From contig FUHX01000004.1 in assembly GCA_900163555.1 (NCBI GenBank), positions 62,001 through 126,000 of the forward strand: a stretch of 64,000 nucleotides of DNA. The letters run 5' to 3'. The notes under the pieces were generated by a model. It worked only from the letters and a program-made list of their open reading frames with translations. It was not told where the DNA came from and made no database searches. A program made the position numbers and the translations under genes. This document shows, in pieces, positions 50,386 to 58,800 of this stretch (the stretch's first letter is position 1; each line of letters begins with the position of its first letter). The stretch comes from Actinomycetales bacterium JB111 (GTDB lineage: Bacteria > Actinomycetota > Actinomycetes > Actinomycetales > Actinomycetaceae).

Positions 50386-51759
50386 TCAGTCGTCGATGCC
50401 GAAGTTGATGTGCTTGAGCTCTGTGAACTCGTTGACGCCCTCGAACCCGCGGGTCCGTCCAGCGCCGGAGGACTTCATGCCGCCGGACGGGACCTCGGCG
50501 AACGTGCGGTTGTACCGGTTGATCCAGACGGTGCCGAAGTCCAGGCGCCGGGCGGTGCGCCATGCGGCGGTCACGTCCTGCGTCCACACCGCGGCGGCGA
50601 GGCCGTACTCGGTGTCGTTCGCGAGTGCGACGGCCTGGTCCTCGGTGTCGAAGGGCTCGACCGTGACGACCGGACCGAAGATCTCCTCCTGGCGCAGCCG
50701 GTCGTCGATCCGGTCGGCGCTGATGAGCGCCGGGGCGAGGAATGCGCCGCCGCCGCGCTCGAGCCGGTCACCGCCGACGAGGAGGGAGCCCTCGGACCGG
50801 GCGATCTGCAGGTAGCCGTCGATCCGGTCCCGCTGGGTGGCCGAGATGATCGCCCCGACGTCGGTGCCCGGCTCGTCCGGGTCGCCCACCGACAGCGCGC
50901 CCACCCTCTCGGCGAGCGCGTCCCGCACGTCGGAGTAGCGCGAGCGGTGGACGAGGACCCGGGTGTTCGCCATGCACATCTGGCCTGCCGTGATGAAGGC
51001 GTTCGCCATGATCGCCGGGATGGCCGCGTCAAGGTCCGCGTCGGGCATGAGGAGGCTGGCCCCCTTGCCACCGAGCTCGAGCATGGCCTTCGCGAAGCGG
51101 CCGGCGGCGGCGATGCCGACGGCGCGCCCGACGGAGGTGGACCCCGTGAACGCGACGGCCGCGACGTCGTCGTGGGCCGACAACGTCTCTCCCACCTCGG
51201 CCCCGCCGTTGACGACCTGGACGACGTCCGCCGGCAGGTCTGCGGGGGCGAGCTCGAGCGCCCGCATGATGGTCAGGGGCGTGAACGGCGACGGCTTGAC
51301 CACGGCGGTGACGCCTGCGGCGAGCGCGGGGGCGAGGTCACGGAAAAGCAGGAACAGGGGCCAGTTCCACGGGACGATGAAGGCCGCGACGCCGACCGGT
51401 TCCCGCACGAGGTGGCCGGCCGAGCCGTCGGACAGTGTGTGCGCACTGCCGGCGACGAGCCGCGGCATGCCCGAGTTGAACCGCAGGGCGTCGATGGCGA
51501 AGTCGACCTCCTTGACGCACTCCGGCCGGATCTTCCCGGTCTCGGACAGCAGGAGGTCGACCAGCTCGTCCCTGTGGGCCGCAAGGGCGTCGCCCCACTG
51601 ACGGAGGACCTCCTGCCTCAGGCGCGTGTCCCGCGGCCACGACGTCGAGGCGAAGGCGTCCTTCGCCCGGGCGATGGCGGCGGCCGTCGACCGCGCGTCC
51701 TCCTCGCCGATCGTCGTGATCGCCTCGGTGGTGACCTTGTTGGTGACCGTGATCGTCAC
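50386..51759 (-). CDS. NAD(P)-dependent aldehyde dehydrogenase
   Basis: The 457-residue product has Asn132 in VPWNWP, Glu228 in MLELGGKGA and nucleophile Cys262 in AGQMCMANTR. These are the full catalytic set for aldehyde oxidation. It is slightly short for the superfamily, lacking an N-terminal extension. GTG 51759 has GGAGGA 6 nt upstream. It sits between an SDR and a solute-binding protein, suggesting oxidation of an alcohol to an acid in two steps. The substrate is unknown; aryl or short-chain aldehydes fit the neighbourhood. Confidence 0.93.
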   Translation of the reverse strand: MTITVTNKVTTEAITTIGEEDARSTAAAIARAKDAFASTSWPRDTRLRQEVLRQWGDALAAHRDELVDLLLSETGKIRPECVKEVDFAIDALRFNSGMPRLVAGSAHTLSDGSAGHLVREPVGVAAFIVPWNWPLFLLFRDLAPALAAGVTAVVKPSPFTPLTIMRALELAPADLPADVVQVVNGGAEVGETLSAHDDVAAVAFTGSTSVGRAVGIAAAGRFAKAMLELGGKGASLLMPDADLDAAIPAIMANAFITAGQMCMANTRVLVHRSRYSDVRDALAERVGALSVGDPDEPGTDVGAIISATQRDRIDGYLQIARSEGSLLVGGDRLERGGGAFLAPALISADRIDDRLRQEEIFGPVVTVEPFDTEDQAVALANDTEYGLAAAVWTQDVTAAWRTARRLDFGTVWINRYNRTFAEVPSGGMKSSGAGRTRGFEGVNEFTELKHINFGIDD

Positions 51760-51828
51760 GGAGTCCTCCAGTCGGTACGGATGAGCGGGATGCGGGGGTG
51801 TGCGGGCCTCGCCGCGCGAGCGAGGGTG

Positions 51829-52617
51829 CTACACGAACGTGGCTCCGCCGTCGACGACCAGCGTCTGTCCGGTGATGAAGGACGAGGCCGCCGAGGCGAG
51901 GAAGAGGGCGGCACCGACGAGGTCGCCGGGGACCTGGATGCGCGGGATCGCCCGCCGCTCGGCGGCGGTGGCGAGATACCCCGGGTCGTTGACGGTGCGC
52001 GTGGCCTCCGTGTCGACGAGGCCCGGGGCGATCGCGTTGACGGTGACTCCGGCGTGCCCGAGCTCCTTGGCGAGCGATCGGGTCAGCCCCATGACGGCCG
52101 CCTTCGAGGCCACGTAGTGCGCGAAGTACGGCACGCCCATGTGCACCGTGCTGGAGGCGACGGAGATGATCCGACCGGCCGGGCTCGCCTCGAGGAGCTC
52201 GCGGGCGGACGCGGAGGCGAGCCACGTGCCCTTGACGTTGACGGCCATGACGCGGTCCCAGTCCGCGGGGTCGATCTCGTGGAACGGACGCTTGGAGCCG
52301 AGGTCCTGGTAGATGGAGGCGTTGTTGACGAGGACGTCGAGCCGGCCGTGCCTCTCCCGGCAGGCCGCCACGAGAGCATCGAGGGAGGACCGGTCCGTCA
52401 CGTCGGTGCGCCGAAAGGTGACGTCGAGCCCCTCGCCGGTCAGGCGGTCGGCGAGCAGCTGCCCGTCGTCGATGACGTCGGCGATGTAGCAGGCGGCTCC
52501 GGCACGGGCCAGCCCCTCGACGAAGGCGGCTCCGATACCCCTGCCGCCGCCGGTGACGACGGCGACCGTGCCGGCCGGTAGACGGATCGCTCCGTCGAAT
52601 CTCTGCTCGGTGGACAC
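51829..52617 (-). CDS. Short-chain dehydrogenase/reductase (classical SDR)
   Basis: The 262-residue Rossmann enzyme has cofactor motif TGGGRGIG, NNAS, active-site Ser near VASSTVHM and Tyr-Lys in YFAHYVASK. The C-terminal GQTLVVDGGATFV is standard. It probably oxidises an alcohol, feeding the downstream aldehyde dehydrogenase. GTG 52617 has AGGAG 7 nt upstream. It is first in the SDR-ALDH-SBP1-IclR1 unit; an IclR-like dyad lies 85 bp upstream. An in-frame extension to 52836 crosses that operator and is not used. Confidence 0.9.
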   Translation of the reverse strand: MSTEQRFDGAIRLPAGTVAVVTGGGRGIGAAFVEGLARAGAACYIADVIDDGQLLADRLTGEGLDVTFRRTDVTDRSSLDALVAACRERHGRLDVLVNNASIYQDLGSKRPFHEIDPADWDRVMAVNVKGTWLASASARELLEASPAGRIISVASSTVHMGVPYFAHYVASKAAVMGLTRSLAKELGHAGVTVNAIAPGLVDTEATRTVNDPGYLATAAERRAIPRIQVPGDLVGAALFLASAASSFITGQTLVVDGGATFV

Positions 52618-52689
52618 TTCACGCTCCTGATCGTCGGCGACCGTGTGCGGGCCTCGGTGCCCGGACAGCCCGACGCTAGGTCGCCCCCT

Positions 52690-52727
52690 GCATGCGGCTC
52701 GATCAATCGTCGATTGATTCCGTATGC
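52690..52727. promoter_or_regulatory. IclR-like operator upstream of the SDR operon
   Basis: ATCAATCG-T-CGATTGAT (52702-52718) is a perfect 8-1-8 dyad, AT-rich in a GC-rich setting. Flanks GCATGCGG and CCGTATGC extend it with 7 of 8 matches. Confidence 0.7.
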
Positions 52728-52802
52728 GCGAATCCCGCGGGTTCTGGTGCCACGCGGTGGACTGCCGCGGGCGGGTACGCGGCGTGCCCGGAAACGGGGA
52801 CC

Positions 52803-52824
52803 GCAGGCAGGGAGCCCTGCCTGC
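52803..52824 (-). terminator. Hairpin terminator after IclR 2
   Basis: GCAGGCAGGG (52803-52812) and CCCTGCCTGC (52815-52824) form a 10-bp stem with a 2-nt minimal loop, 33 bp after the IclR stop on the minus strand. Confidence 0.65.
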
Positions 52825-52856
52825 AGGGGTACGCACGGGACACGGAGACGGACGTG

Positions 52857-53636
52857 CTACTCCGAAAGCGCGACCTGGACGTCGAGCGCGGCGCGCTGAA
52901 GCCGGGCCACGAGGTGCGGGACGCGCGCGTGCGGCATGCGGACCGAGGGACCGGCGATCGCGAGCGCCGCAACGGGCGCTCCACCGGCATCGCGCACCAC
53001 GACGGCGATGGCAGAGAGGTCGTTACCCGCCTCCGCGACGTTCGTCGCGTACCCGCGCCGCGCGACGAGCCGCAGGTGCTCGATGATCTCCTCGGCACTT
53101 CCGAGGGTGAGGTCGGTGAGGGTCTGTGCCCCGCGCGGGTAGAGGTTGCGCACCGTGTCCGGCGGCAACGCGGCGAGGATGACCTTGCCGGCCGCGGTCG
53201 CGTGCGCGGGAAGGAGAAGTCCGACGCGAGTGGCCGTGTGTGGTTCACGAAGCCCCTCGAAACCCACGAGGAACCGCGCCCCGTTGCCCTGGAGGACCGT
53301 GAGGTGAGTCGTCTCCTCCGTCTCGTCGCGCAGCGCGCGAACAACGGGCGTGGCCGCCCGGACCAGCGCCTCACGCGTGACGCGCGGGACCGCCGGCGGG
53401 TCGAGCATGACGACGGGGTAGTAGGAGCCGCCCGCCGTGCGCTGCCGGACGAATCCGTGCCGACCGAGCGCCGCGAGAAGTCGGTGGGCGGTCGAGCGGG
53501 CCACGCCCAGGTGGGAGGCCGCCTCGTGGACGCGGATCGACCCCCGCAGCACGAGCTCGCGCAGCAGCTCCAGGGCGTTGTCCACCGACGACGGCCGGGA
53601 GCCTCCGGTCTCGTCGCGCGACTCGCCGGTCTCCAT
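52857..53636 (-). CDS. IclR-family regulator 2
   Basis: This 259-residue IclR protein has a HTH (VHEAASHLGVARSTAHRLLAAL) and effector domain (HATAAGKVILAALPPDTVRNL, RRGYATNVAEAG). It closely resembles regulator 1, sharing YPRG-Q-LT and EEI-EHLR segments, so the two are recent paralogues. It follows the flavoprotein monooxygenase on the same strand (56-bp gap) and is likely co-transcribed with it. The dyad at 52690 is a candidate target. Confidence 0.88.
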   Translation of the reverse strand: METGESRDETGGSRPSSVDNALELLRELVLRGSIRVHEAASHLGVARSTAHRLLAALGRHGFVRQRTAGGSYYPVVMLDPPAVPRVTREALVRAATPVVRALRDETEETTHLTVLQGNGARFLVGFEGLREPHTATRVGLLLPAHATAAGKVILAALPPDTVRNLYPRGAQTLTDLTLGSAEEIIEHLRLVARRGYATNVAEAGNDLSAIAVVVRDAGGAPVAALAIAGPSVRMPHARVPHLVARLQRAALDVQVALSE

Positions 53637-53692
53637 GGCTCAGATCCGCTCCTCGGTGAGCAACCCGGCCCCGACAGGGGCCGGGGTCGGGG

Positions 53693-54922
53693 TCACGACC
53701 CGGAGAGCTGCTCCTTGGCGTACGCCGCGACCTGCTTGTACCTGCTGGTGATCGCCGTCATCTCCTCCGTGGTGATGACGTCGTCGATGTTGTCGAACGG
53801 CTGGTCCCCGGTGCGCTCGTAGACCTCCTTCAGGATCGTGTCCGGCGGGTTGGTCCGGTTCGTGAGGACGACCCGGGAGGTGGCGGGGCGCCGTTCGTCG
53901 TCGTAGGCGGCGAGGGCCTCGGCGACCGGGAGGCCGGAGGACAGGTGGCGGGCGAGCGCCGGCCCGTCGAGGATCGCCTGACCGGCGCCGTTTGACCCGC
54001 GCGGGATCATCGGGTGGGCGGCGTCGCCGAGGAGCGTGACGCGGCCGAAGGACCACCGCTCGAGGGGGTCCTGGTCGACCATCGGGTACTCGAGCACACC
54101 CTCGGTCGCGTGCAGCATCCCGGCCACGTCCAGCCAGTCGAAGGTCCAGTCCTCGAAGACGTCGATGAAGTCCTCCAGCGCGCCCGCCCTGTTCCACTCG
54201 CGGCGCTGCGGCCTGGGGCGCTCGACCTCGGCGACCCAGTTGATGAGCTGCTTTCCGTTCTCCTGCACGGGCCGGACCGGGTAGATGACCATCTTCCCGG
54301 AGGTCAGCCAGCCGACCCGGATCATCGAGGCGCCGGTGAGGTAGGGGTCCCACTCGACGGTTCCGCGCCACATCGTCACGCCGGAGTACCGCGGGTCGCC
54401 CTCGTCCGGCCACAGCTGCCTGCGGACGACGGAGTGGACGCCGTCCGCGCCGACCAGCGCGTCCGCACGGACGTCGATCTGATCGCCGCCCGGGCCGGTC
54501 ACGTGCAGGACGGCCGCGTCGCCGTCGTCGGTGAAGCCGGTCGCCCGGTGGCCGAGGTGCACGGCCGTCTCGCCGATCCGCTCTCGGACGGCGTCGAGCA
54601 GGGTGAGCTGGATGTCGGCGCGGTGGATGGAGAGCTGCGGGTGGTCGTAGCCGGCGAACCGGCCGGCCCGCTCGCGGTGGACGAACTGACCGTGCCGGTT
54701 GAAGAAGGCGGCCTCCGTCGTCTCGACGGCGACCGACTCGAGCGCGTGGAGCAGGCCGAGGGAGCTGAGCACCTTGATCGAGTGCGGGAGCAGGTTGACG
54801 CCCGCCCCCAGCGGGGCGATCTCCGGCGCGGCCTCGTAAAGCTCGCAGTCGATGCCCGCCTCGTGGAGCGAGAGGGCCAGGGTCAGGCCGCCGATACCGG
54901 CTCCCGCGATGACTACCTTCAT
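53693..54922 (-). CDS. FAD-dependent monooxygenase (PhzS/salicylate hydroxylase-like)
   Basis: The 409-residue group A flavoprotein hydroxylase starts with KVVIAGAGIGGLTLALSL (FAD Rossmann). It has LVGADGVHSVVRRQL and the third FAD motif TLLGDAAHPMIPRGSNGAGQ. The region GVNLLPHSIKVLSSLG is characteristic of PhzS-like oxidoreductases. It hydroxylates an aromatic or heteroaromatic acid using NAD(P)H; the ring is not known. GAAGGAG precedes ATG 54922. It is divergent from the solute-binding protein/isochorismatase pair, suggesting a shared catabolic unit. Confidence 0.9.
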   Translation of the reverse strand: MKVVIAGAGIGGLTLALSLHEAGIDCELYEAAPEIAPLGAGVNLLPHSIKVLSSLGLLHALESVAVETTEAAFFNRHGQFVHRERAGRFAGYDHPQLSIHRADIQLTLLDAVRERIGETAVHLGHRATGFTDDGDAAVLHVTGPGGDQIDVRADALVGADGVHSVVRRQLWPDEGDPRYSGVTMWRGTVEWDPYLTGASMIRVGWLTSGKMVIYPVRPVQENGKQLINWVAEVERPRPQRREWNRAGALEDFIDVFEDWTFDWLDVAGMLHATEGVLEYPMVDQDPLERWSFGRVTLLGDAAHPMIPRGSNGAGQAILDGPALARHLSSGLPVAEALAAYDDERRPATSRVVLTNRTNPPDTILKEVYERTGDQPFDNIDDVITTEEMTAITSRYKQVAAYAKEQLSGS

Positions 54923-55254
54923 CCGTGCGTCTCCTTCGAGGTCTGTCGGCTGCCTGGGCAACCGCGCGTTCGTGGCACCGCCCACCGCGGCGACGACCGA
55001 CGCTGGACCTGGCGCCGATGCTAGGGACGCCACCGGGCGCCGTCGGCCGATCCCGTGATCCGTTCCGCCGGCCGGAACCCCTCCGCGCCCGCCTGGCCGG
55101 ACCGCCACCGCGTTCCGGCATGTCGAACGCCGCGGATGGTCGAGCCGCCCTCCGTTCGATCGGGCCTAGCGTGACAACGCCTGGACGACAATGCGCGTCG
55201 CCCGGTTCCGGACCGCGGATGCATCGGAGCAGCCGCAGAACTTCAGGAGACCTC
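54923..55254. promoter_or_regulatory. 332-bp divergent control region
   Basis: This region separates the monooxygenase (-) from the SBP-isochorismatase operon (+). The inverted repeat GTTCCG-N5-CGGAAC at 55062-55078 is a candidate IclR-type operator. A TAGCGT occurs on the plus strand near 55168, too far from the ATG to be leaderless. No gene is visible. Confidence 0.5.
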
Positions 55255-56247
55255 ATGACACGCACACGATCGGCCGCCGGTGCGGCCGCCGCCCTTCTCG
55301 CCTCGATCGCGCTCGCGGCGTGCGGCGGGGGCGACGACGAGAGCTCGGGCGAGAACGGTTCCGAGTCGTCGAGCGACGGCGGGCTGACCACGGTGCGGGT
55401 GGGCGAGACGAACGGCATCCCGTCGGCGTTCCTCGAGTTCGCCCTCGCCCAGGGCTTCTTCGAGGACCAGGGCATCGACCTGCAGCTCGACACGTCCGCG
55501 GGTGGCGCCGCCGCCATCCCCGGCATGCTCAGCGGCGACCTCGACATCACCGGTGGGAACTCCGTGAGCGCCCTGCTCGCCGCCTACCAGGGGCTGCCGA
55601 TCACGCTCATCGCGCCCGGCACCTTCGGCACGGACGACCCGGACAGCGACTTCTCGGCCGTCCTCGTCCCGGCGGACTCCGACATCGAGTCCGCCGCCGA
55701 CCTGCCGGGCCACTCGGTGTCCGTGAACACGCTGCAGAACGTCGGGGACATCACCATCTCCGAGGCGACGCGCAACGCAGGCGGCGACCCCGACGGCATC
55801 GAGTACACGGAGCTCGGCTTCCCGGACATGCTGCCCGCGCTCGACAGCGGCAACATCGACGCCGCGTGGGTCATCGAGCCCTTCGCCACGATCGGCATCC
55901 AGAACGGCGACCGCGTCGTCGCCTACCCGTACGCGGAGTCCTACCCGAACCTCCAGATCGGGGTCTTCCAGACGACGACCGAGTACGCCGAGAGCAACCC
56001 GGAGATCATCGAGGCCTTCCGCGCCGCGCTCGACGCGACCGTCGAGGCGGTCCAGGCCGACCCCGACGCCTTCCGCGACGAGCTCGCGGCCTCCGCCGGC
56101 ATCGACCCCGAGGTGGCGGCCGAGATGGTCCTCCCGGTCTACGGGCACGAGATTGACACCGAGTCCCTGGAGTTCTACAACGAACGCATGCTGGACGAAG
56201 GATTCATCGACGAAGCCGTCGACATCGACGCCCTGGTCCTCCCATGA
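55255..56247 (+). CDS. Orphan ABC substrate-binding lipoprotein 2 (NMT1/THI5-like)
   Basis: The 330 residues have a lipobox ALAACGGG, a Ser/Glu-rich tether and TVRVGETNGIPSAFLEFALA, then LPITLIAPGTFG and PALDSGNIDAAWVIEPFAT. It is a paralogue of the protein at 49312. AGGAGA precedes ATG 55255. The gene overlaps the isochorismatase-like gene by 4 nt. No permease or ATPase is present nearby, so it must borrow a transporter or serve as a surface binder. The ligand is unknown. Confidence 0.88.
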   Translation: MTRTRSAAGAAAALLASIALAACGGGDDESSGENGSESSSDGGLTTVRVGETNGIPSAFLEFALAQGFFEDQGIDLQLDTSAGGAAAIPGMLSGDLDITGGNSVSALLAAYQGLPITLIAPGTFGTDDPDSDFSAVLVPADSDIESAADLPGHSVSVNTLQNVGDITISEATRNAGGDPDGIEYTELGFPDMLPALDSGNIDAAWVIEPFATIGIQNGDRVVAYPYAESYPNLQIGVFQTTTEYAESNPEIIEAFRAALDATVEAVQADPDAFRDELAASAGIDPEVAAEMVLPVYGHEIDTESLEFYNERMLDEGFIDEAVDIDALVLP

Positions 56248-56888
56248 CGGACCTCGGCGGCAGCCTCGCGGTCGTCGTCGTCGACGTGCAGAACGACTTC
56301 TGCTCGCCGGACGGGACGATGGCCGGTCGGGGCCTGGACCTCGAGCAGATCCCCGCGGCGTCGGCGAACCTCGTCCGTCTCGCCGAGGCCGCGCGGGCGG
56401 CCGGGGTCCCGGTCGTCCACGTGCGCACCCACCACGACGAGGACGTCGACTCGGCCGCGTGGGACGCACGCTACAACGTGCCCGACGGCGCCCCCGTCCC
56501 CCCGCGCAACTGCCGGCCCGGCACCTGGGGCGCCGAGCCCTGGGCGGTCACCGACCTGCCCGGGGAGCAGGTGCACATCAAGCACCGGTACTCCGGGTTC
56601 ACGTCCCCGACCCTCGAGGCCGGCCTGCGGGAGCTCGGCGCGACCACCCTGCTCGTCTGCGGCGTCGCGACCGAGGTGTGCGTGGAGACGACCCTTCGCG
56701 ACGCGCTCGAACGGGACTTCCACGTGGCCGTCGTCGGGGACGCCTCGGCCACCTACGCGCGGGACATCCACGACCAGGCGGTGGCCCGCATGGGCCGCCA
56801 CTGGGGACTCGCGCTCACGACCGACCAGGCGGTGGAGGCCGTCGGCCGGGCGTCGTCGTCGGCCCGGGCGGGAGACGCCGCCGGCTGA
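56244..56888 (+). CDS. Isochorismatase-family cysteine hydrolase
   Basis: This 214-residue protein has the amidohydrolase triad: Asp14 in VVVDVQNDF, Lys113 in HIKHRYSGF and Cys146 in GVATEVCVET, with the cis-peptide VCGVATE. The Cys makes it a nicotinamidase/maleamate amidase/N-carbamoylsarcosine amidase type, not the vinyl-ether-cleaving PhzD. It overlaps the SBP gene (ATGA). With the flavoprotein opposite, deamidation or ring-opening of an N-containing aromatic is a reasonable guess. Confidence 0.88.
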   Translation: MTDLGGSLAVVVVDVQNDFCSPDGTMAGRGLDLEQIPAASANLVRLAEAARAAGVPVVHVRTHHDEDVDSAAWDARYNVPDGAPVPPRNCRPGTWGAEPWAVTDLPGEQVHIKHRYSGFTSPTLEAGLRELGATTLLVCGVATEVCVETTLRDALERDFHVAVVGDASATYARDIHDQAVARMGRHWGLALTTDQAVEAVGRASSSARAGDAAG

Positions 56889-56986
56889 CGGCCAGGACGA
56901 CCGACCCGCGGACTCCCCCGCCCCTTCTCGCCCCGTGACGCCGCCGCACCTCTAGGCTCGGTCTGTACCCGACGAAGGAGGACACC

Positions 56987-57334
56987 ATGGGCAAGGTGTC
57001 ATTCCTGGCAGGTCTCGGCGTGGGCTTCGTGCTCGGCGCACGGGCCGGCCGAGGCCAGTACGAGAAGCTCAAGCGCCAGGCGACCAACGTGTGGGAGAAC
57101 CCCCGCGTCGCCGAGCTCCGCGAGCAGGCGGGCGAGAAGGCGGGTGACCTCGCCAAGCAGGCCCCCGGCGCTGCGGCGTCCGCGGTCCGCAGCGCGGCGG
57201 AGAAGGTCAGCGAAGTCGTCGAGGAGCGCCGCTCGGGGTCATCCGAGGACGGCGAGGATCAGTCGGCGGGCCCGGACGGCGCCGACGCGGGGACGAAGCC
57301 CCTCAGGCCGACCCCGCCGCAGCCGGCCCCCTGA
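56987..57334 (+). CDS. YtxH-like small protein
   Basis: The 115-residue protein begins MGKVSFLAGLGVGFVLGARAG, an N-terminal hydrophobic Gly-zipper segment, and then has a helical amphipathic region ending in an acidic/Pro-rich tail. Such YtxH-like proteins occur near the actinobacterial envelope; their role is unknown. GAAGGAGG lies 7-8 nt before ATG 56987. The gene is not part of the catabolic operon and has a strong terminator after it. Confidence 0.75.
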   Translation: MGKVSFLAGLGVGFVLGARAGRGQYEKLKRQATNVWENPRVAELREQAGEKAGDLAKQAPGAAASAVRSAAEKVSEVVEERRSGSSEDGEDQSAGPDGADAGTKPLRPTPPQPAP

Positions 57335-57388
57335 CGGTCCCCCGCACGACCAGGAGTCCTGACCGGACCCCGGCGACCCGACCGGCAC

Positions 57389-57423
57389 GACGTCTGCGGG
57401 ACCGTCATGGTCCCGCAGACGTC
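57389..57423. terminator. Bidirectional terminator between convergent genes
   Basis: Fifteen-bp arms GACGTCTGCGGGACC (57389-57403) and GGTCCCGCAGACGTC (57409-57423) around GTCAT, between genes ending at 57334 (+) and 57468 (-). Confidence 0.88.
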
Positions 57424-57467
57424 ATCGTGCGTTCCAGACCACGCCAGGGCCTCGGGCGCGGGGTCCG

Positions 57468-58655
57468 TCACGCCGGCTTCGGCAGGAACCGCCGCCGGCT
57501 GACGGCCAGGACGACCGTGAGCGCGTAGACGACGAGCACGCACACCCACCCCACCGGGTAGGACGTGGCGTCGACGAGCGCCCCGAAGGACACCGGGCCG
57601 ATCGAGAAGCCGAGGTAGAGGCCGAGCGAGAGCACGCCGGTGGCCCGGCCGACGAGTCGCGGCGCGACCGCCCGCACCACCGTCACCATGAGGACGACGT
57701 TCGCGGCGATCCCGGAGGCGCCGAACAGGGCGGCCCCCACCCACACCAGGCCGTTCGCCGTGTAGTCGGCCAGGAGCACGACCCCGACGCCGAGGGTCGC
57801 CCCGACCGCGAGGACGATGAGCGAGATCCGGGGAGACTCCGCGCGGCCGACCGTCCGCCCCCACCAGATGCGGGCGACCAGGCCGACGGCCCCGACGACG
57901 GTCGCCAGCATGCCGGCGACCGTCCGGGAGATCCCGAGCTCCTCGTAGCCGTACAGCGGGAGATAGACGTTGGTCGCCTGGATCGCGACGCCGTTGAGCA
58001 TCGCGTACCCGGCGAGCCACCAGACGACCCCCGGGATCGCGCCGAGCGTGACGGACGTGCCCGAGGTGCTCGCCGACCTGCCGTCGGCCTCCGTGCGCGG
58101 CAGGTAGCGCAGGGTGAGCGCGAGGCCCGCGAGCGCGACGACGGTGCCCGCCGCGAGCGAACCGCGCCAGGTCACCAGCAGGGCGAGCGGCGGCATCGCC
58201 AGCCCGGCGAGCGCCTGGGCCATCTGCACGCCCGACTGCTTGACGCCGACGAGCGTCCCGCGGGAGTCGGGGGCCGCGTGGCTGGCGACGAGGCGGTTCG
58301 TCACCGGGTTGGAGAGGGCCTGGATCGCGCCGGAGATGACGACCGCGGCGACGAGCCAGACGATGCTCCGGGCGAGGGCGGCGACGACGAGCGAGGCGAC
58401 GGCGCCGGCGTAGAGCACGACCATCGTGCGCGCGACGCTCCACCGGTCGACGAGCGCGCCGAACACGGTCGAGCAGATCGCGGCGGTGATGAAGGCGGCC
58501 GTGGCGAAGACGCCGAACTGCGCGCGGGTGAGGTCGAGGTCGTCGATGATCGACGGGCTCATGGCGGTCAGGCCGTAGACGAGAAGCGGGCCGATGCCCA
58601 TGGCGATGGCCAGGGACGCCATCAGTCCCGCGCTGACACCGCCCTTGTCCGTCAC
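57468..58655 (-). CDS. MFS transporter
   Basis: The 395-residue, 12-helix carrier includes GALVDRWSVARTM in the first half and GRTVGRAESPR in the second. It is similar to CynX/NarK-like or organic-acid carriers. It lies on the minus strand beside the phenol hydroxylase, with a palindromic repeat between them. A role in importing a phenolic or organic acid is plausible. ATG 58655 has no strong Shine-Dalgarno sequence. Substrate assignment is open. Confidence 0.82.
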   Translation of the reverse strand: MTDKGGVSAGLMASLAIAMGIGPLLVYGLTAMSPSIIDDLDLTRAQFGVFATAAFITAAICSTVFGALVDRWSVARTMVVLYAGAVASLVVAALARSIVWLVAAVVISGAIQALSNPVTNRLVASHAAPDSRGTLVGVKQSGVQMAQALAGLAMPPLALLVTWRGSLAAGTVVALAGLALTLRYLPRTEADGRSASTSGTSVTLGAIPGVVWWLAGYAMLNGVAIQATNVYLPLYGYEELGISRTVAGMLATVVGAVGLVARIWWGRTVGRAESPRISLIVLAVGATLGVGVVLLADYTANGLVWVGAALFGASGIAANVVLMVTVVRAVAPRLVGRATGVLSLGLYLGFSIGPVSFGALVDATSYPVGWVCVLVVYALTVVLAVSRRRFLPKPA

Positions 58656-58723
58656 GGCCTGATCGTCTCAGAGTGCGCGTCGATCTCCGACCGCCGTCCG
58701 CCGATCTTCGGACAGGCGGGAAC

Positions 58724-58790
58724 CGTCGCGGCACCTCGGTTCGCCACGGACAGTGGCCCGGCCGGTCGCGGACCGAGGTGCCTCGTCGAC
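58724..58790. repeat. Palindromic element, intergenic copy
   Basis: GGCACCTCGGTTCGC (58730-58744) is complementary to GCGGACCGAGGTGCC (58768-58782) with one mismatch. The flanking CGTCG/CTCGTCG matches the element inside the MFS gene at 34346-34410. Confidence 0.7.
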
Positions 58791-58800
58791 ACGCGTGACG

